A stretch of DNA of 7,374 nucleotides, taken from NCBI GenBank assembly GCA_023433585.1, contig JAEZCL010000054.1:1-7374 (forward strand), given 5' to 3'. Made by a program: the position numbers and the translations under genes. Positions within the stretch are counted from its first letter, which is position 1. Every line of letters starts with the position of its first letter. This document shows positions 5,741-7,374 of the stretch, one piece after another. The notes beneath the pieces were generated by a model. The model saw only the letters and a list, made by a program, of their open reading frames with translations. It searched no databases and was not told where the DNA came from. The DNA is from Pseudomonadota bacterium. GTDB lineage: Bacteria; Pseudomonadota; Alphaproteobacteria; Caulobacterales; Caulobacteraceae.

Positions 5741-5827
5741 GCGCTCAAGCAGCGAGGAACTGCATCCCGAGCGATAGCGCACCAACCGCGCTCAAGCAGC
5801 GAGGGACCGCGTCCCGAGCGATAGCGC
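5741..5827 (+). repeat. hairpin repeat copies 9 and 10 (tandem, upstream of gapR)
   Basis: Copy 9 is 5741-5780 and copy 10 is 5788-5827, 47 bp apart. Both have outer stem GCGCT with AGCGC, loop CAAGCA opposite GAT, clamp GC/GC, and opposed GA and GA. Copy 10 has a perfect inner stem GGGAC/GTCCC around CGC. Copy 9 has GGAAC/ATCCC around TGC, with two mismatches. The outer stem differs entirely from the CCCT/AGGG type of copies 1-8 yet is fully paired. The pair ends 21 bp before the gapR ATG. Confidence 0.9.
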
Positions 5828-5848
5828 CCCTTCTAAAGAGACCTTCCA

Positions 5849-6121
5849 ATGCCTGATGACGCCTCCTTCGCCAATCCCGACGTCCTGAACGCCTCGGCCC
5901 AGGGGCGCCTGCGCACCGTGATCGAGCGCCTGGAGCGCCTGGAGGAGGACAAGCAGGCGATCATGGCCGACATGAAGGAGGTCTTCGCCGAGGCCAAGGG
6001 CGAGGGCTATGACGTCAAGACCCTGCGCAAGGTCATCCGCATCCGTAAGCAGGACAAGGCCAAGCGCCAGGAGGAGGAGGCGATCCTGGACCTCTATCTC
6101 TCGGCCCTCGGCGAGATCTGA
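5849..6121 (+). CDS. gapR: GapR family DNA-binding protein (DUF2312)
   Basis: The 90-residue product matches the GapR/DUF2312 family along its whole length. It has a short variable N-terminus, then a long charged helix (residues about 14-48, RLRTVIERLERLEEDKQAIM), then EGYDVKTLRKVIRIRKQDKAKRQEEEAILDLYLSALGEI-type sequence in the C-terminal half. In Caulobacter, GapR is a nucleoid-associated protein that clamps AT-rich overtwisted DNA as a tetramer and helps type II topoisomerases ahead of replication and transcription. The lysines in the RIRKQDKAKRQ region are the likely DNA contacts. The ATG at 5849 has AAAGAG (5835-5840) 8 nt upstream. Two hairpin repeats precede it and may lie in its 5' UTR. 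The next gene starts at or just after its stop, suggesting an operon. Confidence 0.93.
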   Translation: MPDDASFANPDVLNASAQGRLRTVIERLERLEEDKQAIMADMKEVFAEAKGEGYDVKTLRKVIRIRKQDKAKRQEEEAILDLYLSALGEI

Positions 6122-6123
6122 GG

Positions 6124-6510
6124 CTGAAGCGGTCCGGTTTCGGTCGCAAGGACGCCGGGCCGCGCTCAAGCAGCCCGAAGGGCGATAGCGCGCAAAACAA
6201 GCGCTCAAGCAGCCCGAAGGGCGGTAGCGCACAAAAAGACTCTCCTTACGAGGCCGCCCGCAAGGCCGCCCAGCGGTCGGCGCTGAACGCCCTGAAGCGG
6301 GCGCGGCGGGCCGCCGACAAGGCGGGGGTGGCGCTGTCGGACTGGGAGGACGAGTTCCTGGGTTCGGTGTCCGACCGGGTGAAGACCTACGGCCGCGCCT
6401 TCGGCGACCCGGAAAAGGGCGCGCCTGGCCAGTCGCTGTCCGCCATGCAGGCGAGGAAGCTGAAGGAAATCACCAGGAAGGCCAAGGGCGGCAGGAAGCC
6501 GCCCGAGTGA
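6124..6510 (+). CDS. conserved hypothetical protein, probable CTG start, with two in-frame hairpin repeats
   Basis: The frame is open from 6049 to the stop at 6508-6510, and no ATG, GTG or TTG precedes the GTG at 6328. Starting at 6328 would give 60 residues but would cut off SPYEAARKAAQRSALNALKRA, which reads like genuine coding sequence. CTG at 6124 gives 128 residues beginning MKRSGFGRK, and CTG at 6118 overlaps the gapR stop. I favour 6124, with GGCGAG (6110-6115) 8 nt upstream. Residues 14-39 are repeat-derived: RSSSPKGDSAQNK and RSSSPKGGSAQKD. The remainder (residues 40-128) is basic and Ala/Lys-rich with a conserved-looking core LSDWEDEFLGSVSDRVKTYGRAF. I do not recognise a known function. 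Its position right after gapR suggests co-transcription. Confidence 0.65.
   Translation: MKRSGFGRKDAGPRSSSPKGDSAQNKRSSSPKGGSAQKDSPYEAARKAAQRSALNALKRARRAADKAGVALSDWEDEFLGSVSDRVKTYGRAFGDPEKGAPGQSLSAMQARKLKEITRKAKGGRKPPE
6161..6230 (+). repeat. hairpin repeat copies 11 and 12 (compact form, inside a coding region)
   Basis: Copy 11 is 6161-6192 and copy 12 is 6201-6230, with a 39-bp period (13 codons). The outer stems are CGCGCT/AGCGCG and GCGCT/AGCGC. The left loop is CAAGCA and the right loop is GAT (copy 11) or GGT (copy 12). The inner stem is shortened to GCCC/GGGC with a GAA loop, and the GA/GA pair is absent. Outer architecture is as in copies 9 and 10. Confidence 0.88.
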
Positions 6511-6528
6511 GGGCGAGCCGAATGCAGG

Positions 6529-6677
6529 CTCCCTCTCCCTCCCCGTCCCGGGGAGGGCGGTCGGCGCGAAGCGACGGCCGGGTGGGGAGGGCTCGGCGAC
6601 GAGGGCGCGCTGTTTCGCCTTGCCGCCCCCACCCGCTTCGCCTGCGGCTCAGCGCCCTCCCCCGCAGGGGGAGGGAG
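6529..6677. terminator. large intergenic palindrome between convergent genes, likely bidirectional terminator
   Basis: The left part contains CCCTCCCC/GGGGAGGG (6537-6544 with 6550-6557), and the right part contains CCCTCCCCC/GGGGGAGGG (6655-6663 with 6667-6675). The two halves are also rough inverted copies of each other, including GGGTGGGG near 6580-6587 against CCCCCACCC at 6626-6634. It looks like the common alphaproteobacterial intergenic palindrome that starts with CCCTCTCCC and is often found between genes facing each other. It fills the 186-bp gap between the hypothetical gene and the receptor gene. A terminator role is inferred from location and symmetry. Confidence 0.55.
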
Positions 6678-6696
6678 AAAGCCGGGCGTTGTCTTA

Positions 6697-7374
6697 TCAG
6701 AACAATATCTTCCGGAACGTGATGCTGACCGTGCGGCCCTGGGGGTCCAGGAAGTCGGGCTGGTAGTTGACCGGGGTGTCGCCGGCGCTGGTGCTCACCT
6801 GGGGCTGGGAATCGAACAGGTTCTGGACCCTCAGATTGATGCGCGAACCCTGCAGCCAGGGCCACCGTTCGACCCAATTAGCGCGCTGGTCCAGGTTGAC
6901 GAAGGCGTTCAGGTTCACCGTGGCGCGGTCCTCGAAGATCAGGTCCGGGCCCGAGCCGCCGTCCACCTCCGTGCCCTGGCGCCAGTTGGCGTTCACGAAC
7001 AGGCCCATGCCGTTTCTGAACACGCCGCCCTGAAGCTGGATCTGGTGGCGCGGGCTGCCGCCGCCGGCGTCGGTGGCGTCGCCGTCCAGGAGGTCGAGGA
7101 TCGGCAGGCCGGGTGCGATCAGAATCTCGTCCTGAATGCGCCAGGTGTGGAACAGCGAGATGTTGAAGCGGCCCTGGCCCGGCTGCATGCCGCCCCGTCC
7201 GCCGCCGGGGCCGCCCATGCGGAAGCCGCCGCCGCCGGGAGGTCCGCCCTGAGGTCTGCTCTGGGGTCTGCTTTGAGGCCCGCCCGATCCGCCGCCGGAC
7301 CCTTCCTGCACGACGACCACCGCGCCGCCGCCCGGCGCGCCCTGACGACGGCCGCCGCCTTCACCGCCCGGGGC
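6697..7374 (-). CDS. TonB-dependent receptor, C-terminal part (5' end outside window)
   Basis: The 225 visible residues form the C-terminal end of an outer-membrane TonB-dependent receptor, which imports bound ligands using energy from TonB-ExbBD. The frame is open to the window edge, so the GTG at 7320 is not taken as a start. Residues 1-69 are very rich in Gly, Pro and Arg (GGPQSRPQSRPQGGPPGGGG and similar). The final strands follow: ISLFHTWRIQDEILI, GGVFRNGMGLFVNANWRQG, VNLNAFVNLDQRA, INLRVQNLFDSQPQV, YQPDFLDPQGRTVSITFRKILF. The last residue is Phe, the usual sorting signal for beta-barrel assembly. The plug domain, TonB box and ligand-specific loops are not visible, so the substrate cannot be told. 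Confidence 0.9.
   Translation of the reverse strand, partial: APGGEGGGRRQGAPGGGAVVVVQEGSGGGSGGPQSRPQSRPQGGPPGGGGFRMGGPGGGRGGMQPGQGRFNISLFHTWRIQDEILIAPGLPILDLLDGDATDAGGGSPRHQIQLQGGVFRNGMGLFVNANWRQGTEVDGGSGPDLIFEDRATVNLNAFVNLDQRANWVERWPWLQGSRINLRVQNLFDSQPQVSTSAGDTPVNYQPDFLDPQGRTVSITFRKILF

Noticed and set aside
1381..6230. Classical REP element of RAYT (IS200/IS605-like) transposases
   Set aside because: Those have a GTAG or GGAG tetranucleotide before the hairpin. Here GGTAG or GATAG is the right side of an internal loop. A link remains possible between tandem copies, but no RAYT gene is in the window, so I do not assign it.
6328..6510. 60-residue gene starting at GTG 6328
   Set aside because: It would drop about 30 upstream codons that look like coding sequence, and no convincing Shine-Dalgarno site precedes the GTG. 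It remains the alternative if the CTG start is wrong.

Overview
The window is GC-rich chromosomal DNA from an alphaproteobacterium, most likely of the Caulobacterales and Brevundimonas-like. This rests on the gene content: a GapR nucleoid protein, an alphaproteobacterial L36 without the zinc-ribbon cysteines, a TonB-dependent receptor with a Gly-rich stretch before its last barrel strands, and a common alphaproteobacterial intergenic palindrome. The genus is an inference.

Layout. Positions 1-3160 hold leuC (its first few codons lie outside the window), leuD and leuB on the plus strand with overlapping stops and starts: a leucine biosynthesis operon that closes with a strong intrinsic terminator at 3244-3292. 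Positions 3293-3610 hold two short hairpin repeats and a 228-bp nested palindromic element. Positions 3616-4872 (minus) encode a periplasmic MltB-type lytic transglycosylase with a peptidoglycan-binding tail, convergent with the leu operon. A tRNA-Cys-like gene with a non-canonical anticodon loop lies at 5048-5123. Then follow three more hairpin repeats, a good sigma-70 promoter with a structured leader, and rpmJ (L36) with its own terminator. After two further repeats come gapR and, directly downstream, a small conserved hypothetical gene whose best start is CTG. A large palindrome separates this from a minus-strand TonB-dependent receptor that runs off the right edge.

The most unusual thing in the window is a family of about 12 short (30-40 bp) hairpin repeats, nearly always in tandem pairs or triples. 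They share a fixed architecture: an outer stem, an internal loop with CAAGCA on one side and GGT or GAT on the other, a GC clamp, a tandem GA/GA mismatch, an inner stem and usually a CGC triloop. The inner and outer stems differ in sequence from copy to copy yet stay complementary, so it is the fold that appears to be conserved. Copies sit at gene ends, in UTRs, beside T-tracts and inside two coding regions. There they are read in frame and add repeat peptides, 15 residues twice at the LeuC C-terminus and 13 residues twice in the gene after gapR. At leuC/leuD the repeat end also forms the leuD Shine-Dalgarno sequence. I do not recognise a published name for this family.
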